Below, piece after piece: positions 50,334-60,460 of a stretch of 64,000 nt of DNA (positions are counted from its first letter, which is position 1; every line of letters starts with the position of its first letter). The DNA is taken from the NCBI RefSeq assembly GCF_005503555.1, contig NZ_SCNG01000002.1:186001-250000 (forward strand), given 5' to 3'. This stretch comes from Rudaea sp. 3F27F6 (GTDB lineage: Bacteria > Pseudomonadota > Gammaproteobacteria > Xanthomonadales > Rhodanobacteraceae). A program made the translations under genes and the position numbers. The notes beneath the pieces were generated by a model. That model saw only the letters and a program-made list of their open reading frames with translations, did not search any database and was not told the DNA's origin.

Positions 50334-51302
50334 ATGTCCAAGATTGCCCTTTTCGGCGCCGCCGGCGCCATCGGCCAAAGCATCGCCACCGCCCTCCGCG
50401 CCCGAGGCCAGGCTTACCGCGTCGTCGGCCGCAGCGAAGCGAGCCTGCGCAAAGCGTTCGGCCTCGACCCGCTCGCCGAAGTCGTCACCTGGAATCCCGA
50501 CTCGCCGGCCTCGGTCATCGCCGCGGCAAGCGGCGTCGAAACGCTGATCTACATGGTCGGCGTGAACTACTGGCAGTTCGAGCTGCATCCGGAACTGATG
50601 CGCAAGACCCTCGCAGGCGCGCTCGTGGCCGGGGTGAAGAACATCGTCCTGATCGGCACCGTCTATCCCTACGGCCGCGCCAAGGCAAATCCGGTGCGCG
50701 AAGACCATCCGCGCGAACCGCATACGTTCAAGGGCCGCATGCGCAAGGCCCAGGAAGACCTGCTGCTGCAGGCGCATGCCGACGGCCGCATCAACGCGAC
50801 GGTGCTGCGGCTGCCCGACTTCTACGGCCCCGGCGTCGAAGCGAGTCTGCTGCATCGCGCCGTGCTCGCCGCGGTGAACGGCGGCGTCGCCGACATGGTC
50901 GGTCCGCTCGACCGTCCGCACGAATTCGTCTACGTGCCCGACGTCGGGCCCGTCGTCGCGCGCTTGGTCGATACGCCTGCGGCGTTCGGCAAGATCTGGC
51001 ATCTGGCCGGTGCCGGCGCGACGACCCAACAGGAGCTGATCGCGGAAATGCAGCGCGTGACCGGCACCAAGCTCAAGCTGCGTGTCGCCGGCAAGACTAT
51101 GTTGCGCTTGATCGGTCTGTTCAATCCGTTTATGCGCGAACTCGCCGAGATGAATTATCTGATGACCGAACCTCTGCTGATGGACGACTCGGCGCTGCGC
51201 GAACTGATCGGTCCGATCCGCAAGACGCCGTACACGGAAGGCATTCGCGAGACGCTGGCCTTCGCATCCGGAAAGGCGGCGCATACTCCCGCAGTTGCCT
51301 GA
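50334..51302 (+). CDS. NAD(P)-dependent epimerase/dehydratase-like protein (SDR)
   Basis: 322 residues with GGAG seven bases before the ATG. Extended short-chain dehydrogenase type: GAAGAIGQSIATAL (Rossmann Gly motif, slightly changed from GxxGxxG), VETLIYMVGVNY, VKNIVLIGTVYPYGRAK with the Tyr-x-x-x-Lys-like element, and VLRLPDFYGPG. Substrate binding domain ends in helices. Members act on NDP-sugars, flavonoids or other ketones; the substrate here is unknown. Likely regulated by the divergent LysR protein. Confidence 0.87.
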   Translation: MSKIALFGAAGAIGQSIATALRARGQAYRVVGRSEASLRKAFGLDPLAEVVTWNPDSPASVIAAASGVETLIYMVGVNYWQFELHPELMRKTLAGALVAGVKNIVLIGTVYPYGRAKANPVREDHPREPHTFKGRMRKAQEDLLLQAHADGRINATVLRLPDFYGPGVEASLLHRAVLAAVNGGVADMVGPLDRPHEFVYVPDVGPVVARLVDTPAAFGKIWHLAGAGATTQQELIAEMQRVTGTKLKLRVAGKTMLRLIGLFNPFMRELAEMNYLMTEPLLMDDSALRELIGPIRKTPYTEGIRETLAFASGKAAHTPAVA

Positions 51303-51454
51303 AGGTGCTACGGTACGCGCAATGTTGCGTGCCGCAGCGAGCTGCGCGTGCCGTTGTCGGTCTCAACGGCACGATCGCCGGTATGATTGCGGCATCTTAT
51401 GCGCAAAAACGATCTCCTCCGTCTTCGCTTTCCCGCCGTGAGGGTGAAACACCC

Positions 51455-52873
51455 ATGAGCGCCGCGATCGTTTGGTTCCGCGGCGACCTGCGTCTTGCCG
51501 ACAACGCGGCGCTCAGTGCCGCCTGCGGCGAGCACGCGAGTGTGCTGCCCGTATACATTCACGAGCCGCAGTCGGCCGCACCGTGGCAGCCCGGCGCGGC
51601 AAGCCGCTGGTGGCTGCATCATTCGCTTGCGGCGCTCGAAGAAAATCTGCGCACACTCGGCGGCGCGCTGCACATCGCGCACGGCGACTCGCTGGCGCGG
51701 CTGCGCGAACTCGTGCGCGCGACCGGTGCGACCGCGGTCTACTGGAACCGCCAGTACGAGCCGGCCGCAATCGCCCGCGATACGCGCATCAAGGAAGCAC
51801 TACGCCTCGACGGCATCGCCGTGCACAGCAAGCCCGGCAATCTCTGGCGCGAGCCGTGGCAGATCGAGAGTAAGACCGCGGAACCGTATCGCGTATTCAC
51901 CCCGTTCTGGCGCACCCTGCGCACCGCGATCGACGACCTGCCGGCACTGCCCGTTGCGCAGCCCGAACGCTGGCTTCGCACCGACGGAGCCTCGCCTCTC
52001 GCCGCGCTCGAATTGCTGCCTCGCATCCGCTGGGACGCAGGCATGAGTGAGACCTGGCAGCCCGGAGAAGCCGGCGCGCATGGTCTCGTCGAACTATTCT
52101 GCGACGACGCGTTCTCCGACTACGCACATTCGCGCGACCTGCCGGCGCGTCACGGCACCTCGCGGCTGTCGCCGCATCTGCATTTCGGCGAGATCACGCC
52201 GCGGCAGATCCGCTCCGCGCTGGTACGCCGGGCGAATGCGCGCGACGCGCGACGCCGGCCCGATCCCGAACCGTATCTGCGCGAACTCGGCTGGCGCGAA
52301 TTCGCTCACCACCTGCTCTATCACTTCCCGGCATCGACACAGGACAATTTCAATCCGCGCTTCTCCGCGTTCCGCTGGTCCGCAGTCGATGACACGCAGC
52401 TCGAACGCTGGCAGCGCGGGCGTACGGGCATTCCGCTCGTCGACGCAGGCATGCGCGAACTCTGGCATACGGGCTGGATGCACAACCGCGTGCGCATGGT
52501 CGTCGCGAGTTTTCTGACCAAGAACCTGCGCGCGCATTGGCTGCATGGCGCACGCTGGTTCTGGGACACCCTGGTCGATGCCGATCTCGCCAACAACACG
52601 CTCGGCTGGCAATGGGTCGCCGGTACCGGCGCCGACGCGGCGCCGTACTTCCGCGTGTTCAATCCGGTCACGCAGTCGCGCAAGTTCGATGCCGATGCGG
52701 TCTATCTGCGCCGCTGGCTGCCGGAACTCGCCCACCTGCCGACCAACTCGATCCACGAACCGTGGACCGATCCTGCCGCCCTGCGGCGCACAGGCTATCC
52801 CGCGCCGATGGTCGATCTGGCCGCATCACGTCAGGACGCGCTCGCCGCCTATTCGCAGTCGCGCAGTACCTAA
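51455..52873 (+). CDS. phrB: Deoxyribodipyrimidine photolyase (CPD class I)
   Basis: 472 residues from the ATG at 51455 (AGGGTG upstream). Domain order: N-terminal alpha/beta domain (AIVWFRGDLRLADNAALSAA) for the antenna cofactor, then the FAD-binding helical domain with RTGIPLVDAGMRELWHTGWMHNRVRM and LANNTLGWQWVAGTGADAAPYFRVFNPVTQSRKFD, the signature of class I CPD photolyases/cryptochromes. It repairs cyclobutane pyrimidine dimers with blue light. A shadow start upstream is not needed. Stand-alone gene; the 40-bp gap to the convergent amidohydrolase holds no hairpin. Confidence 0.96.
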   Translation: MSAAIVWFRGDLRLADNAALSAACGEHASVLPVYIHEPQSAAPWQPGAASRWWLHHSLAALEENLRTLGGALHIAHGDSLARLRELVRATGATAVYWNRQYEPAAIARDTRIKEALRLDGIAVHSKPGNLWREPWQIESKTAEPYRVFTPFWRTLRTAIDDLPALPVAQPERWLRTDGASPLAALELLPRIRWDAGMSETWQPGEAGAHGLVELFCDDAFSDYAHSRDLPARHGTSRLSPHLHFGEITPRQIRSALVRRANARDARRRPDPEPYLRELGWREFAHHLLYHFPASTQDNFNPRFSAFRWSAVDDTQLERWQRGRTGIPLVDAGMRELWHTGWMHNRVRMVVASFLTKNLRAHWLHGARWFWDTLVDADLANNTLGWQWVAGTGADAAPYFRVFNPVTQSRKFDADAVYLRRWLPELAHLPTNSIHEPWTDPAALRRTGYPAPMVDLAASRQDALAAYSQSRST

Positions 52874-52912
52874 CCGCGGCAGCATCGAACAGGCGCGAGC
52901 GCAACCGTGCCG

Positions 52913-54274
52913 TCAGTAGCCGACCGACGCCTGCCGATAGCTTGCGCGGACGTGGTCCTTCAATGCATCGAGCGCAGCCGCGTCACGCCACTGCCCCGCC
53001 GCCATCACGCCGAGCGGCTTGCGCAACGTCGCGAGCGAATCGAGCGGATTGGCCGAAGAGAGAACCAGATCGGCGCGATATCCGGTCGCAACGAGGCCGA
53101 AGCGGTCGTTGTGTTTCGTGCGTTCGATAAAGGCGCCCGGCGCGCGCGTCGCCGTGGTCAGCACCTGGTAGCGCGAAAGGCCCGATGCTTCGAGTTCAGC
53201 GAGATCGTCGTGCAGCGAAAATCCCGGCAGGGTGCCGGGAACCGCCGGCGCGTCCGTTCCCGCGACCAGCTCGACGCCCGCATCGGCCATCGCCTTGACC
53301 ATGCAGCGCAGGAATTCGAGCTTGGCTTCGAGCCGCGCCGTTTTGTTTACATAGCCGCTGGTCTGCCACTGCAGCCGGTCGTTCGGCGACATGAAATACG
53401 ACTCGGGCCGCGCGAGAAATCCGGCGACGACTTCGGGATGCCCGATCTGATGCGCGATCGCCGCATAGGTGACCAGATCGGCGGTGACCGTCGCGCCAGG
53501 GCGCTTCGCCAACGCGACCGCATCGGCAATGCGCTTGACGTCGGGCGGCGTATCGGATTCTTCGACGCCGGGCGGCGTGAAGAAGCTGTAGAAGAATTCT
53601 TCGGCATGCGCGATCAGCGCCTGCCCTTGCGCAATCTGGCTGTCGAGTCGCACGGCGTAGACGCCGTGGCCGATCAGCGGCAGCCCGGCGCGCGGGCCTT
53701 CCTGGGCGAGCGTCGAGTAGACCTCGGGGGTGAGGCCGACGTAAACCTTGATGAAATCGTAACCGTTCGTCTTCGCCAGCCGCACGAACGCACGCGCATC
53801 GTCCGGCGTGCGCAGAACGAAGCCGTTGTATTCCGTGTTGCCGTCGACGAGAAAGCTCGTGTAGACATGCGGCCCCGGCACTTCGCCGCGATTGACCGCG
53901 GGCACGACCTTGTCGACGAATCCGGCGCGTGAATCGCCCATGTTAAGCACCGTGGTCACGCCGTTGGCGAGATAGACGGCGAGATCGTTCTTGGTCTGCG
54001 AATGCGTGTGCATGTCGGCGAGCCCCGGCGACAGCCACGCCGTGCCATGTCCGTCGATGCGCTGCGCGGCAGCCGGCACTTCGACATTGGGGCCGATGGC
54101 AACGATGCGGTCGCCCTGCACGAGTACGGTTTGATCGCGCAGCACGCGCTCGCGATCCATCGGTACCACGTTGACGTGCACGAACGCGGTGGTTTTCGCC
54201 GGCTGCGCATCGGCATATACATTCGTCGAGGCACAGAGCACGACGGTCGAAAGGAACGCGGTAAAACGAAGCAT
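52913..54274 (-). CDS. Exported amidohydrolase
   Basis: 453 residues from the ATG at 54274. Signal peptide (FTAFLSTVVLCASTNVYA). Amidohydrolase-superfamily features: GHGTAWLSPGLADMHTHSQ (first metal His pair), LANGVTTVLNMGD, KVYVGLTPE (carbamylated Lys candidate), LIGHGVYA and IAHAEEF (His), and GVELVAGTDAPAVPG (Asp). The C-terminal ATGYRADLVLSSANPLDSL is the usual return strand. This is the imidazolonepropionase-like, prolidase-type subgroup that hydrolyses cyclic or peptidic amides. Periplasmic. It begins the second catabolic island and is divergent from nothing nearby; the Lrp gene is in the same direction with a 194-bp gap. Confidence 0.9.
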   Translation of the reverse strand: MLRFTAFLSTVVLCASTNVYADAQPAKTTAFVHVNVVPMDRERVLRDQTVLVQGDRIVAIGPNVEVPAAAQRIDGHGTAWLSPGLADMHTHSQTKNDLAVYLANGVTTVLNMGDSRAGFVDKVVPAVNRGEVPGPHVYTSFLVDGNTEYNGFVLRTPDDARAFVRLAKTNGYDFIKVYVGLTPEVYSTLAQEGPRAGLPLIGHGVYAVRLDSQIAQGQALIAHAEEFFYSFFTPPGVEESDTPPDVKRIADAVALAKRPGATVTADLVTYAAIAHQIGHPEVVAGFLARPESYFMSPNDRLQWQTSGYVNKTARLEAKLEFLRCMVKAMADAGVELVAGTDAPAVPGTLPGFSLHDDLAELEASGLSRYQVLTTATRAPGAFIERTKHNDRFGLVATGYRADLVLSSANPLDSLATLRKPLGVMAAGQWRDAAALDALKDHVRASYRQASVGY

Positions 54275-54468
54275 GCGGAATTCTCTCTGATGTGTTGCGG
54301 CGGTTGTCGGACGACAGGATCGACGCCATCGACGTAGTGGCATGGCGATCACAGCGATTCTTCACAACGCCGGTTTCGATGCGCGAACGCGCACCGGGGT
54401 TTAGCCGCTGTCGATATCGAGCATTCGACTGCGTATTCGCCTTGCACGGTTTGCTCCCCCGCGGTCCA

Positions 54469-54957
54469 TTACTTCGCGCGCGGCTCCGACGCAAGCGGAT
54501 AGCCACTGAACGGCTTGACCTCGTCCATGAGGAACTGCGAGACGATTTTCTCCACGCCGTAGTTGCCGCCGAGCAGCATGCGCGAGATGTCCTTCCATTC
54601 GTGCACGTCGTTGACGATCACGCGCAGCATGTAGTCGTAAGTCCCGCTGATGCGAAACGCCTCGACCACTTCGGGCATGGTCAGGATGCGCTTGTCGAAA
54701 GTACTGAACGCGTCAAGCGCGTGCTCCTTGAACGTGACCTGGGCGACGACGATGGTGGCCGAACGGATGCGGTCGACCGCGACCTGCGCGCGATAGCCGG
54801 TGATCAGGCCGCGTGTCTCCAGTTCGCGTACGCGGCGCAGACATGCGCTCGGCGACAATGCGACGCGATCGGCCAGCGCTTGATTGGTGATGCGCGCATC
54901 CTGTTGCAGTACGTTGAGAATGCGCAGGTCGATGCGGTCGATGTCTTTCGGCGCCAT
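54469..54957 (-). CDS. Lrp/AsnC-family regulator
   Basis: 162 residues, normal length. HTH: DRIDLRILNVLQQDARITNQALADRVALSPSACLRRVRELETRGLI; the C-terminal RAM/AsnC ligand domain covers GYRAQVAVDRI through ILTMPEVVEAFRISGTYDYMLRVIVNDVHEW. Lrp-type regulators sense amino acids and control amino-acid import and catabolism. It is divergent from the TonB-receptor operon at 55252 with 294 bp between; the obvious target is that operon. The C-terminal tail (FSGYPLASEPRAK) is short and variable. Confidence 0.93.
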   Translation of the reverse strand: MAPKDIDRIDLRILNVLQQDARITNQALADRVALSPSACLRRVRELETRGLITGYRAQVAVDRIRSATIVVAQVTFKEHALDAFSTFDKRILTMPEVVEAFRISGTYDYMLRVIVNDVHEWKDISRMLLGGNYGVEKIVSQFLMDEVKPFSGYPLASEPRAK

Positions 54958-55251
54958 GCGGATCGGTTCGTCTCATGCTGGATGCGTTTGCAGTCTATCC
55001 GCCGGCGTGCGGGCACGAAAGAATCTGCCGCAATCCGGCGCCGCGCGCGGCAATTCTGCCTATTTGTCCGCGACCGGCTCACGAATCCACCTCGCCGGCC
55101 CGCGGTATCCCATGTAAATCATGCACTTGCGCCGCACAACGACGCCGACCTCGGCGCTTTACCGTCTGCCGGCATTGCCATCTAATCGAACGTACCGCGC
55201 AAAAACCGGCGCGGCAAAACGATCTCTCATATTTATAAGAAAGGGGGAGCC

Positions 55252-57501
55252 ATGCGTCACGCCGTCCGCAGTCTCGCGACTGCCGTCACTCTGTATTGCG
55301 CCAGTCTGGCCGTCGCCGCGTCCGCGGGTGCGCAGGCCGCGCCGGAATCGGCCGACAAGCCGAACGAAAAGGAAGCCAAACTCGAAACCATCGTCGTCAC
55401 CGCGGGCAAGCGCCAGCAGTCGCTCAGCGAGGTCGCCGGTTCCGTCTCCGCCGTCACCGGCAGCCAGCTCGAAGACATCGGCGCGCAAAGCCTCGCCGAC
55501 TACATCCAGCGCACGCCAGGCGTGGTGTTCAACAATTACCAGCCAGGCGTTTCTCACGTGGTCATCCGCGGCATCGCGACGAACTCGGGCAACGTCCAGG
55601 GCCAGCCCACGACCGGCTACTTCGTCAACGAGATTCCACTCACCGAGCCGGGCTGGACCATCGCCATTCCCGACATCGACACCTTCGACCTCGACCGCGT
55701 CGAAGTGCTGCGCGGCCCGCAAGGCAGCCTGTTCGGCTCGGCCTCGATGGGCGGCGCGATCAACTACATCGTCAACACGGCCGACGCGTCGCGCGTCGAC
55801 GCCGCGGCGGAATCGACCATCAGCAGCACGCACAATGCCGACGTCGGCTACACGGCGAAGGCGATGGTCAATCTGCCGCTGATCAGCGACGTGCTCGCGA
55901 TCCGCGCGGTCGTCGACTACCGCAAGGATCCCGGCTACCTCGACAACGTCGGCACCGGCGTGAAGGGTTCCAACGATACGACGATCGGCGGCGGCCGCTT
56001 CTCCGCCGTGTGGACGCCGAACGAAGACACCAAACTGTCGTGGCTCAGCATCGTGCAGCGCATCGACGCGGACGACAACGCTTACCAGATGCCCGCCTAC
56101 GGCGATCTCAAGCGCAAGACCGCCGTGCCCGAGTTCACCAACACCAAGATCGACATTCACAGCCTGCGGTTCGACCAGAATCTCGGCTGGGCGCGCTTCA
56201 CCGCGCTCGCTTCGTATCAGAAGAAGCAGCAGGACTGGCGCTTCGACTATTCGCCCTTGCGCAGCGTTTACAACAGCGACCTCAAGCTCAACCTCACCGC
56301 GCCGCTCTACATCAATTCGGGCGGCGCGAGCGACGGCCGCAGCATCGAACTGCGCCTCGCTTCGCCCGAAGGCGGCGGCAAGTTCGAGTGGCTCGTCGGC
56401 ACGATGTACTACGACACGAGCAAGAATCTTTACGAAAAGCTCGGCGCGCAGGGTGCGGCAGCGCAGTTTGACCAGTCGCCGATGTTCGGTCCCGGCAGCG
56501 GCGCGGTGATCGCGCCGGACGGCCAGATCTTCAACGCGTTCTACACCCACGTCGACGGTTCTGAGGCAGCACTGTTCGGCGAAGCCTCGTACCTGTTCAC
56601 GCCCGAGTGGAAGCTCACTGTCGGCGGCCGCTTCTTCCGCAACGAAGTCGAGAACACCACGCGCCAGCAAGGATTCTCGACCTATCCCGGCGCACCGAAG
56701 ATCAGCTCGTCGAAAACCGACGAAGACGGCTTCAATCCGAAGCTGTCGCTCAGCTATATGCCGCACGAGCGTCTGATGTTCTACGGCCTCGTGTCGGAAG
56801 GCTTCCGCTTCGGCGAGCCGAACACGCCGGGACTGTCGAAGTATCCGACGCCGCAGGGCTCGACCAGCGACAAGCTGACCAACTACGAACTCGGCATGCG
56901 CTCGAACTGGCTCGACCGCACGCTGCAGTTCGACGCCACCGCGTTCTACGTCGACTGGAGCCGCATCCAGTTGCGCCTGCAGACGCCGGATTTCTTCAAC
57001 TACGCCACCAACGGCGGCAAGGCCTACAGCCGCGGTATCGAACTGTCGACACATTGGCGGCCGAGCGCTGCGTTTGACTGGCAGAGCAGCGTGACCTGGC
57101 AGCATGCGCGGCTCGACCAGGACTTGTTCATCCTGTTCGCCGGCACTGCGCCGGCCGGCTCGCGCCTGCCCGGCTCGGCCGACTGGTCGATCTCGAACGT
57201 CCTCACCTATCGTTTCGACGCGCGCTGGTATCCGACGCTGACTTTCTCGCATTCGTATCTGTCGCAGGGCATCAGCGATCTCAATTCGGCGGTGCCCGGC
57301 GTGGTGCCGAACAAGCAAGGCGGCTACAGCCTGTTCGATCTGCGCTTCCGCATGAGCTTCGACAAGACCGATGTCACTTTGTACGGCGCCAACCTGACCG
57401 ACAAGCGCGGCATCACGCGTTCGGTGTCGGAGATCAACGGCCTCGGCCAGGGCATCGTGCGTCCGCGCACGTTCGGTGTGACCTTCCTGTGGCGTCTGTG
57501 A
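55252..57501 (+). CDS. TonB-dependent receptor
   Basis: 749 residues; the ATG has GGGGGAG upstream. Signal peptide (AVTLYCASLAVAASAGAQ). TonB box region ETIVVTAGKRQQSL, plug with GSQLEDIGAQSLADYIQRTPGVVFNNY and VEVLRGPQGSLFGSASMGGAINYIVNT. The barrel ends in TFGVTFLWRL, with an aromatic-rich terminal strand. It belongs to the general, non-siderophore group used by Xanthomonadales for peptide, carbohydrate or aromatic import. The APC permease start overlaps its stop (GTGA at 57498-57501). Confidence 0.94.
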   Translation: MRHAVRSLATAVTLYCASLAVAASAGAQAAPESADKPNEKEAKLETIVVTAGKRQQSLSEVAGSVSAVTGSQLEDIGAQSLADYIQRTPGVVFNNYQPGVSHVVIRGIATNSGNVQGQPTTGYFVNEIPLTEPGWTIAIPDIDTFDLDRVEVLRGPQGSLFGSASMGGAINYIVNTADASRVDAAAESTISSTHNADVGYTAKAMVNLPLISDVLAIRAVVDYRKDPGYLDNVGTGVKGSNDTTIGGGRFSAVWTPNEDTKLSWLSIVQRIDADDNAYQMPAYGDLKRKTAVPEFTNTKIDIHSLRFDQNLGWARFTALASYQKKQQDWRFDYSPLRSVYNSDLKLNLTAPLYINSGGASDGRSIELRLASPEGGGKFEWLVGTMYYDTSKNLYEKLGAQGAAAQFDQSPMFGPGSGAVIAPDGQIFNAFYTHVDGSEAALFGEASYLFTPEWKLTVGGRFFRNEVENTTRQQGFSTYPGAPKISSSKTDEDGFNPKLSLSYMPHERLMFYGLVSEGFRFGEPNTPGLSKYPTPQGSTSDKLTNYELGMRSNWLDRTLQFDATAFYVDWSRIQLRLQTPDFFNYATNGGKAYSRGIELSTHWRPSAAFDWQSSVTWQHARLDQDLFILFAGTAPAGSRLPGSADWSISNVLTYRFDARWYPTLTFSHSYLSQGISDLNSAVPGVVPNKQGGYSLFDLRFRMSFDKTDVTLYGANLTDKRGITRSVSEINGLGQGIVRPRTFGVTFLWRL

Positions 57502-59036
57502 TCGTCGCCCAACCCGTCGGTCGCAGCCGCTGGCATCAGATGCGCCGGCGCAAGCCGATCGACGAAGCCGTGCGCGACGCCGACCGCACCGGCCTGCGTC
57601 GCCGCCTCGGCGCCGGCAGCCTGCTCGTGCTCGGCGTCGCCAACATCCTCGGCGCCGGCGTCTTCGTGATGACCGGCGCCGCCGCCGCGGATTTCGCTGG
57701 CCCCGGCGTGATGCTGTCGTTCGCGCTATCGGCATTCGCCTGCGCCTTCACCGCGCTGTGCTATGCCGAGCTGGCCTCGGCGATACCGGTGCCCGGTTCG
57801 GCGTACAGCTACTGCTATGCCACGCTCGGTGAAGGCTGCGCGTGGGCGCTCGGCTGGCTCGTGCTGCTCGAATACAGCTTGTCGGCCTCGCTCGTCGCGG
57901 TCGGCTTCGCCGGCTATTTTTCCAGCTTGCTCGCGACGCTCGGCACCGCCCTGCCCGCGGCGATCACCACGCCGCTCGTCGCCGCCGCGCAGCACGACGG
58001 CCACACCGTGCTCGAACTCGGCGGCGGCATCAATCTCGTCGCCGCCTGCGCGGCGACGGCCGCGGCGGTCACGCTCGTGTTCGGCGTCGGCCGCTCGGCG
58101 CTAGTCAACGCGATCCTCGTCGTGATCAAGCTTGGCGTGCTGCTTGCGTTCATCGCCATCGGCGCGAGCGCGGTGAACCCGGAACTGTGGAAGCCGTTCG
58201 TACCGCCGAACGAAGGCGGCTTCTCCTACGGCTGGCCCGGCGTGGTGCGCGCGGCGGCGATGTTGTTCTTCGCCTATCTCGGCTTCGAAACCGTGTCGAT
58301 GGCCGCGGCCGAAGCGCGCGATCCACGCCGCGACGTGCCGCTCGGCATTCTCGGCGCGCTCGCGCTCTGCGCCCTGCTCTACATCGCCGCCGCAGCCGTG
58401 CTCACGGGTCTTGTGCCGTACCGCCAGCTCGGCGTCGCCGATCCTGTCGCACTCGCGGTCGATCGCATCGGCTGGCCCGGTTTCGCCGGACTGATCAAGA
58501 TCGGCGCGCTGACCGGCCTCGCCTCGGTGCTGCTCGCCAATGCCTACGGCCAGTCGCGCATGTGTCTGGCGATGGCGCGCGACGGCCTGCTGCCGCCGCT
58601 GTTCGCGCGCGTGCATCCGCGCTACGGCACGCCGTGGCTCGGTAACCTCGTGCTCGGCGCGATCGCCGCCGGCGCCGCGGCGCTGCTGCCGATCGGCGTG
58701 CTCGGCGATCTCGTCTGCGTCGGCATCGCGTTTGCCTTCATCCTCGTCTGTGTCGCCGTGATGTGGGTGCGCAGCGCGCGGCCAGACTTGACCGGCGCGT
58801 TCCGCGTGCCGCTCGGCGGCGTGCGCATCGGTAAGGTCTGGCTCGGCACGGTGCCGGTGCTCGGCATCGTCCTCTGCGTCGCGATGATGGCGCCCGTGCT
58901 GCTCGACATGGTCGTGCAGGTGCGCCGCGGCGACGTGCTGCCGGCCAGCATCCTCGCCCTCTACTGTCTCGCCGGTGCGGCGATCTACTGGCGCTACGGC
59001 CTGCGTGCCGCGCGCCGAACGGAGAACCTCGTTTGA
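57498..59036 (+). CDS. APC-family amino-acid permease
   Basis: 512 residues from the GTG at 57498, overlapping the receptor stop by four bases; the ATG at 57540 is an alternative. Twelve to fourteen membrane segments. Family markers: LLVLGVANILGAGVFVMTGAAAADFAGPGVMLSFALSA (split; first helix with the GAG-like Gly motif), YAELASAIPVPGSAYSYCYATLGE, and GFETVSMAAAEARDPRRDVP. The cationic amino-acid transporter-like branch is suggested. It imports amino acids or small amides released in the periplasm. Overlaps the amidase by TTGA. Confidence 0.93.
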   Translation: MIVAQPVGRSRWHQMRRRKPIDEAVRDADRTGLRRRLGAGSLLVLGVANILGAGVFVMTGAAAADFAGPGVMLSFALSAFACAFTALCYAELASAIPVPGSAYSYCYATLGEGCAWALGWLVLLEYSLSASLVAVGFAGYFSSLLATLGTALPAAITTPLVAAAQHDGHTVLELGGGINLVAACAATAAAVTLVFGVGRSALVNAILVVIKLGVLLAFIAIGASAVNPELWKPFVPPNEGGFSYGWPGVVRAAAMLFFAYLGFETVSMAAAEARDPRRDVPLGILGALALCALLYIAAAAVLTGLVPYRQLGVADPVALAVDRIGWPGFAGLIKIGALTGLASVLLANAYGQSRMCLAMARDGLLPPLFARVHPRYGTPWLGNLVLGAIAAGAAALLPIGVLGDLVCVGIAFAFILVCVAVMWVRSARPDLTGAFRVPLGGVRIGKVWLGTVPVLGIVLCVAMMAPVLLDMVVQVRRGDVLPASILALYCLAGAAIYWRYGLRAARRTENLV

Positions 59037-60460
59037 CTGCCTCATTCACGCCACTGCCGCTGCGCGACGCGCTCGCCCTCGGCCTGCGCGATGCGCACGC
59101 TCAGGCCGCACTCGTGCATGCCGGTGAAGTTTCCATGCGCGAACTCGCCTACTCCGCCCTGCAGCGCATCGATCATCTCGATGCGCAGCTCGGCGCCGTC
59201 TGTCATCGCCCGAACGATCTTGTCGAACCGACGACGGGCGGCGCGTTCGCCGGCGTGCCGTGGCTGGCGAAGGATTCGCTCGCCGTGCCCGGCATGCCGA
59301 CGCGCAGCGGCTCGCGCAGCCGCACGAGCGCGCCCGCGCAAACGAGTCACGCTTTCGCGCGCTGCTGGCAACGCGAAGGCCTCGTCGCCGTCGGCAAATC
59401 GACCATGCCCGAATTCGGTCTGATGGGCGTGACCGAACCGCTGCTCGGCCCGGTGACGCGCAATCCCTGGCAGGCCACGCATTCGCCGGGCGGTTCGAGC
59501 GGCGGCGCGGGCGCGGCGCTCGCCGCGGGCCTCGTACCGCTCGCACACGGCAGCGACGGCGCCGGCTCGATCCGCATCCCGGCGTCGTGCTGCGGCGTGG
59601 TCGGGCTGAAACCAGGTCGCGGCACCACGTTGCGCGTTCGCGGCCGCCACGCACTCGAAGATCTTCTCGTCGGCGACAGTCTCATGTCGCGCAGCGTGCG
59701 CGACACCGCATGGGCGTTCGCCGCAGCGCATCCGGGGCGGATCGCGCTGCCTTCGCCGGAGCCCGGCGCGCGCCTGCGCATCGCGGTGATCGAAGCCAGC
59801 CTGCCCGGCCTCGCGCCCGATCCCGAGGTCGCCGCCGCGCTCGCACAAACCGCCGCGCTCTGCGAACGTCTCGGCCATCGCGTCGAGCAACGCGCATTGC
59901 CGATCGACGGCGAGTCGGTGTTTCGCGCCGTATTCACACTGTGGTCGCATCTTGGCGCCGACTGCGTCGAGGCCGTCGCGGCCACGCTCGGCGACGGCGC
60001 CGCACAGAGCGCATTGGAGCCGTTCACGCTCGCGCTCGCGCGCTGGAACCGCGAACACTGCGGCGTCGACGAACTCGAACACGCTTACGCCGTGCTCGCC
60101 GCCCTGCCACACGCATTCGCTGCGTTCCACGCGGACTGGGACGTGCTCTTGAGTCCGGTGTTGAAGACACCGCCGCCGCTGCTCGGCGAGCTGGCGCCGA
60201 CGCGCGACTTCGACGAGCTGATGCCGGCGATGTTCGACTGGATGGGCTATACGCCGCTGCAGAATCTTGCCGGCACGCCGGCGATCTCGCTGCCGCTCGC
60301 GCAGACGGCGTCGGGGCTGCCGATCGGCCTGCAGTTCGCCGCCGACCGCCACGACGAACCGCTGCTGCTCGCACTCGCGCACGAACTCGAACAAGCCGCG
60401 CCGTGGCACGATCGCTGGCCGCCGATCTCGGTCGCTGCCGCTTTGCAGGAGATACGCTGA
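59033..60460 (+). CDS. Amidase, paralogue of the 32044 amidase
   Basis: 475 residues from a TTG start (GGAG eight bases upstream, overlap with the permease stop). Amidase-signature triad elements: AGVPWLAKDSLAVPGMPTRSGS (Lys), THSPGGSSGGAGAALAAGL, and GAGSIRIPASCCGVVGLKPGRG (Ser of GSIR). It shares with the first amidase the blocks TRNPW, RIPASC, RSVRD and the C-terminal WMGYTPLQNLAGTPAISLP. It probably hydrolyses an amide delivered by the permease. Cytoplasmic. The next small gene starts within its stop codon. Confidence 0.92.
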   Translation: MTASFTPLPLRDALALGLRDAHAQAALVHAGEVSMRELAYSALQRIDHLDAQLGAVCHRPNDLVEPTTGGAFAGVPWLAKDSLAVPGMPTRSGSRSRTSAPAQTSHAFARCWQREGLVAVGKSTMPEFGLMGVTEPLLGPVTRNPWQATHSPGGSSGGAGAALAAGLVPLAHGSDGAGSIRIPASCCGVVGLKPGRGTTLRVRGRHALEDLLVGDSLMSRSVRDTAWAFAAAHPGRIALPSPEPGARLRIAVIEASLPGLAPDPEVAAALAQTAALCERLGHRVEQRALPIDGESVFRAVFTLWSHLGADCVEAVAATLGDGAAQSALEPFTLALARWNREHCGVDELEHAYAVLAALPHAFAAFHADWDVLLSPVLKTPPPLLGELAPTRDFDELMPAMFDWMGYTPLQNLAGTPAISLPLAQTASGLPIGLQFAADRHDEPLLLALAHELEQAAPWHDRWPPISVAAALQEIR